Shown in pieces: positions 6,583-15,634 of a stretch of DNA of 35,554 nt. How positions within the stretch are numbered: the stretch's first letter is position 1; every line of letters begins with the position of its first letter. The stretch comes from a virus. The notes beneath the pieces are model-generated. The model did not search any database and was not told the origin of the DNA. It saw only the letters and a program-made list of their open reading frames with translations. The stretch spans positions 1 to 35,554 of the IMG/VR virus record IMGVR_UViG_3300013093_000129, one strand, 5' to 3'. The translations under genes and the position numbers were made by a program.

Positions 6583-7884
6583 ATGGGACTAACAGTTCTA
6601 CCAACAAATATCGGTGGTGTAAGTTTAAACTCCTTGGCCAGTCCTCTAGCAAGTCTTTTGGGTGGTACACCGTCAGCACAAGTAATGACCTTCCCTTCAG
6701 ATTTAGGTTCAAACCCCTCTATGGGTCATGCCGTCATCTTTCAGGCATATGATTATACCACAGGTTTAGGAAATTCAATTGCTAATGCGGTAACGGGAGC
6801 ATCTTTGTCTGGTGTCATTACGAGTGCCAGCAATATTGCTAGTGGTCTTGCTTCGGCAGCATCATCAGCATTATCAGGTAATGGTACGGCTGCACTATCG
6901 GAAGCAACCGGTTCATTAAATGCTGCAGCCAGTAGTTCTGTTGGTCAGGTAGCAATCAATTCAATCACGGCAAGTTCGTACACACCATTAACCAAAGGCA
7001 GTCCTTTGGCAACAATATCACTCTTTATGCCAGAAGCCATGGCAATCAATTATACAGCCGATTGGGGTGAAGTTTCACTTACGGACGAATTGGGTGTTTT
7101 GGGTAAACTAGGTAATGCTTATGCTGATATAAAAGCCGGCCAAGGTTTACAAGACATCATAACAACTTATGCAAAATATGCTCCTACTTTAGCTGGTTCG
7201 CTTGTTGGTGCTGGTGGTGCAGGTGCTTTAACAAGTCAGTCTTTGGGTATTGCAATGATGAACCCACAAACACAGTTACTTTACAAAGGTACCAACCTCA
7301 GAACATTTACTTTAACTTTCGTACTTACCCCAAAAACTTCATCGGAAGCACAAACAGTTAAAAATATCTGTGATTCTTTTGCTTATTTCACCTTACCTGG
7401 TTTATCTGGTGCACAAGGCGGTTCTGCTGGCCAATTCTTCACTCCTCCTCAAGTATTCTCTGTTCAATTTCAATTCTTAGGTGGTAGTGGTATTGGTTCA
7501 CAAATTTCAAATGCAATTTCATCAGCATTAAATGCCACAGGATTAAATGTTCTTGCGAATGGTTCAGGAGGTTCATCTACAATTTCTGGTGGTACACCAT
7601 CTAAAACCTTTACTGTCAATGATTGTGTATTAATGGATGTTAATATTGATTATGCTCCAAACGGTTGGGCAACATACAATGATGGTTATCCTGTACAAAC
7701 ACAAATAACCTTGACATTTAAAGAAACAACAGTGTACACCAAGAATCAAATGGCACAAACTGCTGTTGCAGCTAATTATAATTCACAGCAACAAATTCAA
7801 CAAGGCATTAATGGAACAGGTCAATATACTCCATTGACACAACAAATGGTCACCGATAATCCATCTTTAGCTTTGGGAGTATAA
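6583..7884 (+). CDS. gp48: Baseplate tail tube cap gp48
   Basis: A 433-aa protein (T4 gp48 is about 364 aa). The N-terminal third is Ala/Ser/Gly-rich and low in complexity (residues 70-130). The tube-like core is recognisable from SPLATISLFMPEAM, then YKGTNLRTFTLTFVLTPK, the segment ICDSFAYFTLPGL, and CVLMDVNIDYAPNGWATYND followed by QTQITLTFKETTVYTK, which matches the end of T4 gp48 (FTLEITMREIITLNR). gp48 sits on the hub and, with gp54, starts tail tube polymerisation. This is the first gene after the late promoter. Its stop is 3 bases before ATG of the gp53 gene. In T4 genes 48 and 54 are adjacent; here they lie in opposite blocks. Confidence 0.85.
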   Translation: MGLTVLPTNIGGVSLNSLASPLASLLGGTPSAQVMTFPSDLGSNPSMGHAVIFQAYDYTTGLGNSIANAVTGASLSGVITSASNIASGLASAASSALSGNGTAALSEATGSLNAAASSSVGQVAINSITASSYTPLTKGSPLATISLFMPEAMAINYTADWGEVSLTDELGVLGKLGNAYADIKAGQGLQDIITTYAKYAPTLAGSLVGAGGAGALTSQSLGIAMMNPQTQLLYKGTNLRTFTLTFVLTPKTSSEAQTVKNICDSFAYFTLPGLSGAQGGSAGQFFTPPQVFSVQFQFLGGSGIGSQISNAISSALNATGLNVLANGSGGSSTISGGTPSKTFTVNDCVLMDVNIDYAPNGWATYNDGYPVQTQITLTFKETTVYTKNQMAQTAVAANYNSQQQIQQGINGTGQYTPLTQQMVTDNPSLALGV

Positions 7885-7887
7885 TAA

Positions 7888-8529
7888 ATGAGATATTTTA
7901 ACTCTTTGCCATTTCTTAATACAACCGATAATCAAGGAAATACTGTTGTATTGAGGAATTTATTGGTTCGCACACAATTAATACCACAATTGGCCAAAAA
8001 CCCTTTGTTATTTTATCAGTATTCGTTACAAGAAGGTGATACTCCAGAAATTGTGGCCAACAAATATTATGGAGATTCGTTTAGGTACTGGATTACATTG
8101 TATGGAAATCCAAACATTCTTGATCCTCAAGCCGATTGGCCGTTGTCATCAAATCAATTTTTAATATATTTGAATGACAAATATGGAGAAGTATCTAATA
8201 ATAATGTATTGTCTTACACTCAAGGTACAATACACCATTATGAAAAAGTTGTAACTACTGTTGATGGTACCACTCAAACCACGGTTATCAAAACAGTTGA
8301 AATTGATGAAAATACATATAACTCAATAACACCCTTCACATCAACACAAAATTTGGTAAACGGTTCAAATACAGTTATAGGATCAGTTACGTATTCCGTA
8401 TCAGTTAATGCCGTTTCAATTTATGATTATGAAAATCAAATGAATGAAGCAAAACGAAATGTTAATTTAATTAATTCTTCATATGCTTCCGAAATGGAAA
8501 CACAATTTCAAACATTGGTAAAATCTTAA
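7888..8529 (+). CDS. gp53: Baseplate wedge protein gp53
   Basis: A 213-aa protein (T4 gp53 is 196 aa). Residues about 35-95 hold the characteristic LysM-like part: YQYSLQEGDTPEIVANKYYG, then FRYWITLYGNPNI, the equivalent of T4 IYGNPQLYWVLLMCND. The remainder is strand-rich, followed by a helix ending NEAKRNVNLINSSYASEME, similar in style to the T4 C-terminal helix. In T4, gp53 links neighbouring wedges around the hub. GGAG lies about 9 bases before ATG 7888. The next gene begins 1 base after its stop. Confidence 0.82.
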   Translation: MRYFNSLPFLNTTDNQGNTVVLRNLLVRTQLIPQLAKNPLLFYQYSLQEGDTPEIVANKYYGDSFRYWITLYGNPNILDPQADWPLSSNQFLIYLNDKYGEVSNNNVLSYTQGTIHHYEKVVTTVDGTTQTTVIKTVEIDENTYNSITPFTSTQNLVNGSNTVIGSVTYSVSVNAVSIYDYENQMNEAKRNVNLINSSYASEMETQFQTLVKS

Positions 8530-8530
8530 T

Positions 8531-9985
8531 ATGGCATCAAATGGTTTAACTACGGGCACAAGATATGTCCGTACACCCACAGATTATAATTTAAAACAAT
8601 TAAGTCTGATAACATCAATGACTGGCACAAATGCTATCATTGACCTTATGCCATTTATGGTTGAGATAGATTTATATGAAGATATTTACAGTTCTACCAT
8701 TTCAGGTGAAGTGGTAGTTCAAGATTCTTTAGGTTTGATTTCAAATTACCGTATGAATGGTACCGAATTTCTTCAAGTACAATTACAAAAAACATCACAA
8801 GATAATATTTACATCTCTAGGAATTATAGAGTATATAAAATATCCAAACGGGAAATTTCAGATAGTAATAATTATGAAGTGTATGTTCTTAATTTTTGTT
8901 CTGAAGAATTTTTACTATCCGAACAATATAGAATATCAAAATCTGCCAAAGGTAAACAAATATCAGAAATTATTACTGATATTTTAAACACTTATGTATT
9001 GGCAGGTAAAGGAAATAAAAAACTTTATATAGATTCGACAAATGGAGTTTATGATTTTGTTTTACCTAACAAAAAGTTATTTGAAACAATTAATTGGTTG
9101 GCAACATATGCACAACCTTATGATCCAAAAGCTGTTGGTGCTGATATGTTGTTTTATGAAAATAGTTCAGGTTACCATTTTCATTCATTACAAACCTTAT
9201 ATAATGCACCAATTTATCAGACATATAAATTTGATCCAAAAAACACAAATAGCGCTAACATGAACGGTTTGATTGATATACAACAACAATTAACTAATGC
9301 CACAGATTTTGAAGTAATTGATTTCTTTGATACTATGGGAGCAATTTCAAATGGTACTTTTAGTAATAAGGTGATGACAATCGATCCATTATTACGAAAG
9401 TTCAATACAACCGATGGTGTTTTCAATTACGATACTTATGGTGGTGTAAAATTAAATAATTTTCCGTTAACCAATGGATATCAAAATAGATTAGGTGGAA
9501 CAATGTATAGTCCGCCTCAAAATATTCCAGGTTTGGAAGTTGGTGCTCTCAGGTTGGCACCATCAAACAATGGAGATAAAAAGAATTCATATGTTTCACA
9601 AAATCCAGATTCAGTTGCAAACGATGTAATGATTGAAAAATATTTGCCAAATCGTGTAGCACAATTGGCTTTATCAAATTACATGAAAATTAAAATTACC
9701 ATTCCAGGCGATCCAAACTTAACGGCAGGTGCTGTTGTAAATTTCAACACATATGGAATCAATCCTGTAAATTCAAAAAATGCTTCCAATAGAACTCCGG
9801 ACCCACTTTATTCTGGTAGTTATTTGGTCACGGCCGTGAGACACATCGTAAAAAACAACGGATATATAACTGTTATGGAAATGTGTAAGGATAGTGTTGG
9901 TTCTAAACAACTTACTTCCGATTTTAATGGATATTCCACAAATAATTCTGGTGCACAACAACTAATTAATGGTGTACAATTATAA
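8531..9985 (+). CDS. gp27: Baseplate hub protein gp27-like
   Basis: A 484-aa protein (T4 gp27 is 391 aa). The order fits the hub family shared with gpD/VgrG-type proteins: a first strand-rich domain with IIDLMPFMVEIDLYEDIYSS and VVVQDSLGLISNYR, the segment YRVYKISKREISDSNNYEVY, a helical part (SEIITDILNTYVL), then PNKKLFETINWLATYA before DMLFYENSSGYHFHSL. A late section contains KIKITIPGDPNLTAGAVVNF and SGSYLVTAVRHIV, typical of the second barrel domain. The gp27 trimer forms the hub torus that holds gp5. The stop overlaps the ATG of the OB-domain gene by one base (TAATG), consistent with coupled synthesis. Confidence 0.8.
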   Translation: MASNGLTTGTRYVRTPTDYNLKQLSLITSMTGTNAIIDLMPFMVEIDLYEDIYSSTISGEVVVQDSLGLISNYRMNGTEFLQVQLQKTSQDNIYISRNYRVYKISKREISDSNNYEVYVLNFCSEEFLLSEQYRISKSAKGKQISEIITDILNTYVLAGKGNKKLYIDSTNGVYDFVLPNKKLFETINWLATYAQPYDPKAVGADMLFYENSSGYHFHSLQTLYNAPIYQTYKFDPKNTNSANMNGLIDIQQQLTNATDFEVIDFFDTMGAISNGTFSNKVMTIDPLLRKFNTTDGVFNYDTYGGVKLNNFPLTNGYQNRLGGTMYSPPQNIPGLEVGALRLAPSNNGDKKNSYVSQNPDSVANDVMIEKYLPNRVAQLALSNYMKIKITIPGDPNLTAGAVVNFNTYGINPVNSKNASNRTPDPLYSGSYLVTAVRHIVKNNGYITVMEMCKDSVGSKQLTSDFNGYSTNNSGAQQLINGVQL

Positions 9986-10284
9986 TGAACCGTAATAATT
10001 TTATTGGACTGAGCGGATTTACTTGGTGGGTTGGTGTAATTGAAACTCGTGTAGATCCATTGGGCCTCGGTCGTTGTCAAGTTCGTATTTTTGGATGGCA
10101 CACAACGGACACCAGTGTTTTACCAACAAATGATTTGCCGTGGGCTCATCCAATGTTACCAATAAATAATTCAAAATCATTTCAAGTACCAATGGTTGGT
10201 GATTGGATTGTAGGTTTTTTTATGGATGGAGAATCCGGACAATTTCCTATTATGATGGGAGTTTTACCAGGAATTAAAAAATGA
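9985..10284 (+). CDS. gp5: gp5-type OB-fold domain encoded as a separate hub protein
   Basis: A 99-aa protein matching only the N-terminal OB domain of T4 gp5: FTWWVGVIETRVDPLGLGRC against T4 LNWFVGVVEDRMDPLKLGRV, then RIFGWHT, LPWAHPMLPI and the closing VGDWIVGFFMDG...PIMMGVLPG. In T4 this domain joins the spike to gp27 and continues into a lysozyme domain and a triple beta-helix, about 575 aa in all. Here the protein stops after the OB fold. The needle part is encoded at 11464-12348, two genes on, and no lysozyme lies between. The start overlaps the gp27 stop, and the stop overlaps the next start (ATGA). Confidence 0.85.
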   Translation: MNRNNFIGLSGFTWWVGVIETRVDPLGLGRCQVRIFGWHTTDTSVLPTNDLPWAHPMLPINNSKSFQVPMVGDWIVGFFMDGESGQFPIMMGVLPGIKK

Positions 10285-10505
10285 GCCAAAAATTATTAGA
10301 CTTACACATATTAGCCGCCGAAGTACAAATTCATCAAGCACATTTGGTTGGTGGGTTAATTACTGAACAAGAATATAAACAAAAAATTGAACCGTATAAA
10401 TCTCATACAAATATTGTAACGGAACCTCATCATGCCGATAAGGATCCACATTATCGTGAAATATTAGATGGTGCAATTCGTTTAGCTAATACTATTAAAG
10501 GTTAA
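10281..10505 (+). CDS. Small hypothetical protein in the hub operon (74 aa)
   Basis: A 74-aa, mostly helical and His-rich protein (QIHQAHLVGG, EPHHADKDPHYREI) with no family I recognise. It overlaps the OB-domain gene by 4 bases (ATGA) and ends 2 bases before the next start, so it is almost certainly translated as part of the hub operon. A role as a small hub or assembly component is an inference from position only. Confidence 0.65.
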   Translation: MSQKLLDLHILAAEVQIHQAHLVGGLITEQEYKQKIEPYKSHTNIVTEPHHADKDPHYREILDGAIRLANTIKG

Positions 10506-10507
10506 AA

Positions 10508-11461
10508 ATGTCTGGTACTATTCCTTATCCCCCAAATCTTGCTAGTTTTGTAAATGGCGTAGAAACTAATCCTCCAGCACCAAAAAATAGTGGTGATGGA
10601 CAATCTGCTGGAGCACCAACTACACCTTCCACTTCTAGAGGTATTCTTTCTAATACCACTATTGACCAAATGAATAATGCTTTGGCACACGCTTGCGATT
10701 TTGCTCAGGATATAAAGAAAAGTATAGGATTAAAGAAATTCATTAAATCAATTGCTCAGGCAATTCGTAAAGCTATTCGAGCAATCAAAAGATTTTTAGG
10801 TTTAAGTGATAATAGTGGACTCATTTCTACAATTATTCAAAAATTGTCTGCTATTGCAAAAGAAGTTAGAAATTTTGTCAAAGAATATGTGGTACCAGTT
10901 CAAGACTTTCTAAAAGATGTTGTTGGTTTTGTTCAATGGGCAATAGCAACAATTCAATGGATTTTAAGTTTGCCTGCTAAATTTATTCAACTATTATCGG
11001 ATTGTTTAAAAAAAGTAATGGCCGCTATTGCTTCCGTTTTTCAAGATGCTTTAGCTGATGCTGCCGCTGCGGATCAAGCAGAAGCAAATTCGGAATTGTT
11101 AGCCGCCGGAGGAACTCCTCCGTTACCCCAACCCGGTATAACTGAGTTAATTTCTCAAGCAAAAGATACTTTAAAAGCTGGCCAAGAAGCAGTTGCTGCA
11201 GTAACGTCTACTGTTGGCCAAGCAGTTTTGGTAGCAACAACAACAGTCGCAGCGGTAAGTGCAACTGCAGCCGCTGTTTCTGGTGCATCAACACTTTCAA
11301 CAAGTGCTTCTGCTTTAGTAACATCACCAACAAGTCTAACTGATACAACTAATGCAACTCAATCGGTTTCCACCATTCAAGCGGCAAACGCAACGCCAGC
11401 ACAAACTCAAGCAAGTGCTTCTTCAGCAACTACACCAGCAAATTCTAAAAATACGGTTTAA
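10508..11461 (+). CDS. Unknown hub-operon protein with long amphipathic and hydrophobic helices (317 aa)
   Basis: I do not recognise a family. Residues 1-50 are Pro/Ser/Thr-rich. Residues 70-97 are a strongly basic amphipathic helix (IKKSIGLKKFIKSIAQAIRK, then AIRAIKRFLG). Residues 104-185 form a long helical stretch with hydrophobic, Trp-containing faces (VVGFVQWAIATIQWILSLPA). Residues 186-317 are Ala/Thr/Ser-rich and low in complexity. The gene sits between the separate OB-domain gene and the needle gene, where T4 gp5 carries its lysozyme domain, but nothing in it looks like lysozyme. A membrane-interacting or tape-measure-like virion component fits the composition. This is speculative. 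The next gene starts 2 bases after its stop. Confidence 0.6.
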   Translation: MSGTIPYPPNLASFVNGVETNPPAPKNSGDGQSAGAPTTPSTSRGILSNTTIDQMNNALAHACDFAQDIKKSIGLKKFIKSIAQAIRKAIRAIKRFLGLSDNSGLISTIIQKLSAIAKEVRNFVKEYVVPVQDFLKDVVGFVQWAIATIQWILSLPAKFIQLLSDCLKKVMAAIASVFQDALADAAAADQAEANSELLAAGGTPPLPQPGITELISQAKDTLKAGQEAVAAVTSTVGQAVLVATTTVAAVSATAAAVSGASTLSTSASALVTSPTSLTDTTNATQSVSTIQAANATPAQTQASASSATTPANSKNTV

Positions 11462-11463
11462 TT

Positions 11464-12348
11464 ATGGCACTATCTTCTCCATTTAAATTACCAGAGCCAC
11501 CGACCAAAGGAACATGGACAGAACCACAATCTGGTGCAACAACCGATAATCCACCACAATATCCTTATAACAATATAACACAAACCGAATCTGGTCATTC
11601 CATTGAAATGGATGATACTCCTAATCAAGAGCGTATTCGTATTCAACACGGTAAAAAACCTAGTTTTATTGAATTACAGGCTACAGGTGATGTAATTCAT
11701 AAAATTGTTGGAGATGGTTATGAAATTATTGCTGGAAATAAAAATATAACAATTTCAGGATTCTGTAATATTACTATTAATGGTGATTGTAATATGCACG
11801 TTGTTGGTGATAAAAATGAAAAAATTGACGGAAATTATAATCTTGAAGTTGCAGGCAAATTTAATTTGCGAAGTCACGGTGATATATCGGTTTCAGGTGA
11901 TGATGATGTTTCAATTTCTGCTAATGAAAACTTTGGAGGTTCTTTACGACTATCGGCCGCAGAAAATCTTTATTTAAACGGAGATTTAGATGTTGGAGGA
12001 TCAATCACTTGCGATACACTTTCAGCTGAATCTCGTGTCAATGCAGGTATGGGAGTATATGCAGGACCTTATGGATTCACTTCAGCATTAGGTGGATTAT
12101 CATTGGGTATGCCTACACCAACAACACCTGCGGCAGTTCCTGGTTGTATCTTTACTGTTGGAACAATTAATTCGTTGGTATCTGTAAACGCTCCAATAGG
12201 TAATTTTCCTGTTGCAACAAATACATTATTGTTAAATGCAATCTGGATGAAAGATATCGTTAATACGGCTATGCATGACCATCACATGCACCCTGTTTTA
12301 TCCAAAGATTTTGGTGTAACAGGACCACCAAATCTTCCATTTATTTAA
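11464..12348 (+). CDS. gp5: gp5-type membrane-piercing needle (C-terminal beta-helix) as a separate protein
   Basis: A 294-aa protein corresponding to the C-terminal part of T4 gp5. Residues 33-60 (YPYNNITQTESGHSIEMDDT then PNQERIRI) match T4 YPYVHTMETESGHIQEFDDT. From 70 to 165 it has the short-strand repeats of the triple-stranded needle (ITISGFCNITINGDCNMHVV, KIDGNYNLEVAGKFNLRSHG). The C-terminus differs from T4: after a loop region it ends with an alpha/beta piece and MHDHHMHPV (270-278), an HxH-type cluster like the metal-binding tips of other phage spikes. The protein should trimerise into the spike under the hub. The OB domain is encoded separately at 9985-10284. Confidence 0.82.
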   Translation: MALSSPFKLPEPPTKGTWTEPQSGATTDNPPQYPYNNITQTESGHSIEMDDTPNQERIRIQHGKKPSFIELQATGDVIHKIVGDGYEIIAGNKNITISGFCNITINGDCNMHVVGDKNEKIDGNYNLEVAGKFNLRSHGDISVSGDDDVSISANENFGGSLRLSAAENLYLNGDLDVGGSITCDTLSAESRVNAGMGVYAGPYGFTSALGGLSLGMPTPTTPAAVPGCIFTVGTINSLVSVNAPIGNFPVATNTLLLNAIWMKDIVNTAMHDHHMHPVLSKDFGVTGPPNLPFI

Positions 12349-12358
12349 GGACTATATT

Positions 12359-13150
12359 ATGGCACTTGTAAATAACGCATCGGGAGTATATGCAACCTTA
12401 GGATACAACTTTGAGGATCCTAATGGTACAGTTCAAAACTTTTCTTCTAATACTCAATCAGTAATGAGTCAATTGCCTCCGTTGATAAAAACTTGGCAGG
12501 CACAAGATATCACAAACAATACTGTAGGTAATTACTTTCAAAATCCTGTTACTGGATATATCAATAATATTATTACCGTTTCACAAAATATATTTACTGC
12601 AGCTAATTCTGCAAATATTTTAGATATCGCTGCCAGTGCAAATGCTTTAACTATTACAGCATCTAACTTTTTAGTACACACAAATAAAGTTTCTGGAGTA
12701 ACTTCAATAGTTGGAGCAACAGACACCAATGTTAATCCTTATTATCAAACTGCGGTTAATTATGGAAAACAAGCAATTTATATAACAAACCAAACAGATG
12801 GTATTGTTAATAATTCTCCTATTCTTGGATGTATGACTAGTATTTTGGTTGGACCACAAATAAGTGATGGTGCAAATACAATATCAAACGATTTGATTAT
12901 TTTAAATGCAGCAATTACTGCAAATAATTTGTCTCCAACACAAGAATCACAAATCAATAGTGATTTAGTTAATTTGAACAGTCTTTTAATAACAAGACAG
13001 TCAAGTGATGTAACTTTTTTTGGTAATTTAATAACTTTTATTAATAATTACAATACCACACAACAATTTGCAAATATGGGCGAAACTGAGACCTATTTGG
13101 TAAATAATTTAATTGGAACACCAAGTTTAGTATCCAAAATTAACTCATAA
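12359..13150 (+). CDS. Unknown structural-operon protein (263 aa)
   Basis: A 263-aa protein, Asn/Thr/Ser-rich, largely predicted helical from its pattern of Ile/Leu/Ala spacing (for example YINNIITVSQNIFTAANSAN and NSDLVNLNSLLITRQSSD). There is no membrane segment or recognised motif. It lies between the needle and gp25 genes, 10 bases after the former (AAGGA ahead of ATG 12359) and 7 bases before the latter. Composition and context suggest a virion or baseplate assembly component. Nothing in the sequence gives a more precise role. Confidence 0.6.
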   Translation: MALVNNASGVYATLGYNFEDPNGTVQNFSSNTQSVMSQLPPLIKTWQAQDITNNTVGNYFQNPVTGYINNIITVSQNIFTAANSANILDIAASANALTITASNFLVHTNKVSGVTSIVGATDTNVNPYYQTAVNYGKQAIYITNQTDGIVNNSPILGCMTSILVGPQISDGANTISNDLIILNAAITANNLSPTQESQINSDLVNLNSLLITRQSSDVTFFGNLITFINNYNTTQQFANMGETETYLVNNLIGTPSLVSKINS

Positions 13151-13157
13151 ATAACAG

Positions 13158-13550
13158 ATGGCAATAACTAATCATATCTATTCCGATTTAGATTTAACCT
13201 TTCTCCCTAATCCGGTGACAGGCGACGTATCAATGAAGTTTGACGAACAAGCGGTAATTCGTTCAGTCAGAAACTTATTATCGACCAATACTTACGACAG
13301 GTTATTTCAACCAACAGTTGGAAGTGCTTTAAATAATTTATTGTTTGAACCGGTTAGTCCTTTGACGGCAACATTAATACAAAATGAGATAATTAGAACA
13401 ATTACTAATTATGAACCAAGAGCTACAATTAATACACTTAATGTATCTGCTAATCCGGATCAAAATCAGTTTACCGTATCACTATCGTTTTTTGTAGGCA
13501 ATCAAACAACGCCTACTGCAATTAATCTAATATTACAAAGGACCAGATAA
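13158..13550 (+). CDS. gp25: Baseplate wedge protein gp25 (gp25/TssE family)
   Basis: A 130-aa protein, the normal gp25 length (T4 132 aa). The N-terminus (YSDLDLTFLPNPVTGDVSMK) and the helix DEQAVIRSVRNLLSTNTYDR are typical of the family, as is FQPTVGSALNNLLFEP. The conserved EPR signature is present at residues 86-88 (NYEPRATI). gp25 clips the wedge core (gp6 with gp7) and is the counterpart of TssE in type VI secretion, where it primes sheath assembly. Its last base is the A of the gp6 start codon (TAATG overlap), so the two are probably coupled. Confidence 0.95.
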   Translation: MAITNHIYSDLDLTFLPNPVTGDVSMKFDEQAVIRSVRNLLSTNTYDRLFQPTVGSALNNLLFEPVSPLTATLIQNEIIRTITNYEPRATINTLNVSANPDQNQFTVSLSFFVGNQTTPTAINLILQRTR

Positions 13551-15634
13551 TGGCTGGCGCTAATTCGAATATTCAAGTCACCAATCTAGATTTTGATTCT
13601 GTCAAAAATAATTTTATTACCTATTTGCAAGGTCAAAATACATTTCAAGACTATAATTTTGAAGGTTCTGGTTTAAATGTGCTTTTGGACGTATTGGCAT
13701 ACAATACCCAATATAATGCTTATTATTTAAATATGGTAGCCAATGAAATGTTTTTGGATTCGGCTACACAAAGAAGTTCTGTTGTTTCTCAAGCTAAAGT
13801 GTTAGGTTATACACCAAAGTCTGCTATTGCACCAACCGCTACGGTTAATGTTGTTTTTACTAATGTTAATGCTGGTTCATTAACTTTACCGGCATATCAA
13901 AGTTTCGCTTCAGCTGCAATCAATGGTATAAACTATACATTTGTTAATACTGATTCATATACATCAAATACTGATGCCAATAATACTGTTACATTCTCTA
14001 ATGTTGAGATTAAACAGGGTGTGTATGCATCTTATTCATTTACCGTGGATTCTTCTACAAATCCAGAGTACATCTTTGAAATTCCCGATGATGCAATTGA
14101 TACATCAACATTAAAGGTTATTGTACAACAATCATCATCAAATTCATCATACAGCATTTTTAATCCAGCAACCAATTATTTGACGTTAGATGGTAACTCT
14201 CAAGTCTATTTTATTCAAGAAGCATTAAATGGAAATTATCAAATATATTTTGGTGATGGTGTACTAGGTCAACAGTTAACTGATGGAAATATTGTTATTG
14301 TTACATACCTATCAACCGAAGGAACAAGTGGTGCTGGTGCGAATAGTTTTGTGTTGATGAATACTGTATCTGGTTATGCACCAAGTGCTGTAATACCAAT
14401 CACACCGGCTTCACAAGGTGGAGATAAAGAATCGATACAATCAATTAAATTCCAAGCACCTAAATCATATGCTGCACAAGGTCGTGCAGTTACCAAGAAT
14501 GATTACATTACAGCCATTCAACAAAACTCTTTAGGTATTACATTTGATGCTGTTAATGTTTGGGGTGGAGAAGAAAATAATCCTCCAGTATATGGTCAGG
14601 CATTTATCTGTTTGAAACCTACTGGCGCATACTCATTAACAACAACACAAAAAACAAGATTGGTATCTGAAGTTTTGTCACCTATCTCCGTTTTAACTGT
14701 ACGACCAACAATTGTTGATCCAGATTATACCTACATTGCATTGACCATTGATGTATTGTATGACCCTGCTCAAACAACCAAAACAGCATCACAGATTCAA
14801 TCTGGTGTAACTGCAGCGGTTCAAAACTTTGGTACATCGACATTAAACACATTCAATTCTTCATTTAATTCATATGATTTATTGACAGCCATTCAATCTT
14901 ATGATACGTCCATCATTTCAAGCGATTTCTCATTAAGATTACAGAAAAAGTTCTTCCCAAATCTTTCTACTTCAGAAACCTATAATCTATATTACCATAC
15001 TCCATTAGAAAGAGGTGTGTTGTTAAGTGGTATTGGTAGTAGTCCTGATTTATTCTTTGTTGATCCATCTAATTTAGCAAATACAATTACTGGGGTTTAT
15101 ATTGAAGAAGTTCCATCGTCAACATACGGTGTAGATACTATTTCTGTTATTAATCCAGGTTTCAATTATCAGTCAGCACCAACAGTTACAATCTTAGGTG
15201 ATGGTACAGGTGCTACAGCAACAGCAACAGTTGTAAACGGTTCTATTATGAATATTACTGTTACAAATGCAGGTAATAATTATACCAGTGCTATTGCTAC
15301 AATTACTCCAGCATCAAGTGATACTACTGGCCAAAATGGTGCCGCAGTTGTTAATCTTCAAGGACAATACGGAACATTAAGAACCTATTATTTCAATTCA
15401 AATCAAGTTAAAACCATATTGAATTCAAATATTGGTACTGTAGATTATAAGAATGGAATCATCACTCTAGTTAATTTTAATCCAAGTAATGTTGATAATC
15501 CTTTAGGACAATTAGCAGTTAGTGTTACACCAACAACTTCCGTATTTTCTTCAACACAAAATGGTATTATAACAATTGATCCTTATGATCCTTCTGCTAT
15601 TACCGTTAATGTTACAGCGAAAACACCGACATAA
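13550..15634 (+). CDS. gp6: Baseplate wedge protein gp6
   Basis: A 694-aa protein (T4 gp6 is 660 aa), baseplate J-like. Diagnostic stretches are FITYLQGQNTFQDYNFEGSG, LLDVLAYNTQYNAYYLNMVA, SATQRSSVVSQAKVLGYTPK, YQIYFGDGVLGQQLTDGNIV and SYAAQGRAVTKNDYITAIQQ. In T4, gp6 dimers form the continuous ring that holds the wedges together and drive the baseplate switch. Residues about 530-600 hold an insert (INPGFNYQSAPTVTILGDGT, then GATATATVVNG) that is not part of the gp6 core and also occurs in gp7, gp8 and the 2115-aa protein. It overlaps gp7 by one base (TAATG). Confidence 0.93.
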   Translation: MAGANSNIQVTNLDFDSVKNNFITYLQGQNTFQDYNFEGSGLNVLLDVLAYNTQYNAYYLNMVANEMFLDSATQRSSVVSQAKVLGYTPKSAIAPTATVNVVFTNVNAGSLTLPAYQSFASAAINGINYTFVNTDSYTSNTDANNTVTFSNVEIKQGVYASYSFTVDSSTNPEYIFEIPDDAIDTSTLKVIVQQSSSNSSYSIFNPATNYLTLDGNSQVYFIQEALNGNYQIYFGDGVLGQQLTDGNIVIVTYLSTEGTSGAGANSFVLMNTVSGYAPSAVIPITPASQGGDKESIQSIKFQAPKSYAAQGRAVTKNDYITAIQQNSLGITFDAVNVWGGEENNPPVYGQAFICLKPTGAYSLTTTQKTRLVSEVLSPISVLTVRPTIVDPDYTYIALTIDVLYDPAQTTKTASQIQSGVTAAVQNFGTSTLNTFNSSFNSYDLLTAIQSYDTSIISSDFSLRLQKKFFPNLSTSETYNLYYHTPLERGVLLSGIGSSPDLFFVDPSNLANTITGVYIEEVPSSTYGVDTISVINPGFNYQSAPTVTILGDGTGATATATVVNGSIMNITVTNAGNNYTSAIATITPASSDTTGQNGAAVVNLQGQYGTLRTYYFNSNQVKTILNSNIGTVDYKNGIITLVNFNPSNVDNPLGQLAVSVTPTTSVFSSTQNGIITIDPYDPSAITVNVTAKTPT

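Noticed and set aside
8757-9263. Short rightward ORFs inside the gp27-like gene
   Set aside because: Out-of-frame shadows with Ile/Lys/Tyr-biased composition, no ribosome sites.
13146-13153. CATAAATA before gp25, resembling a late promoter
   Set aside because: It contains the stop codon of the previous gene and lies only 4 bases before the gp25 ATG, too close for a transcript leader.
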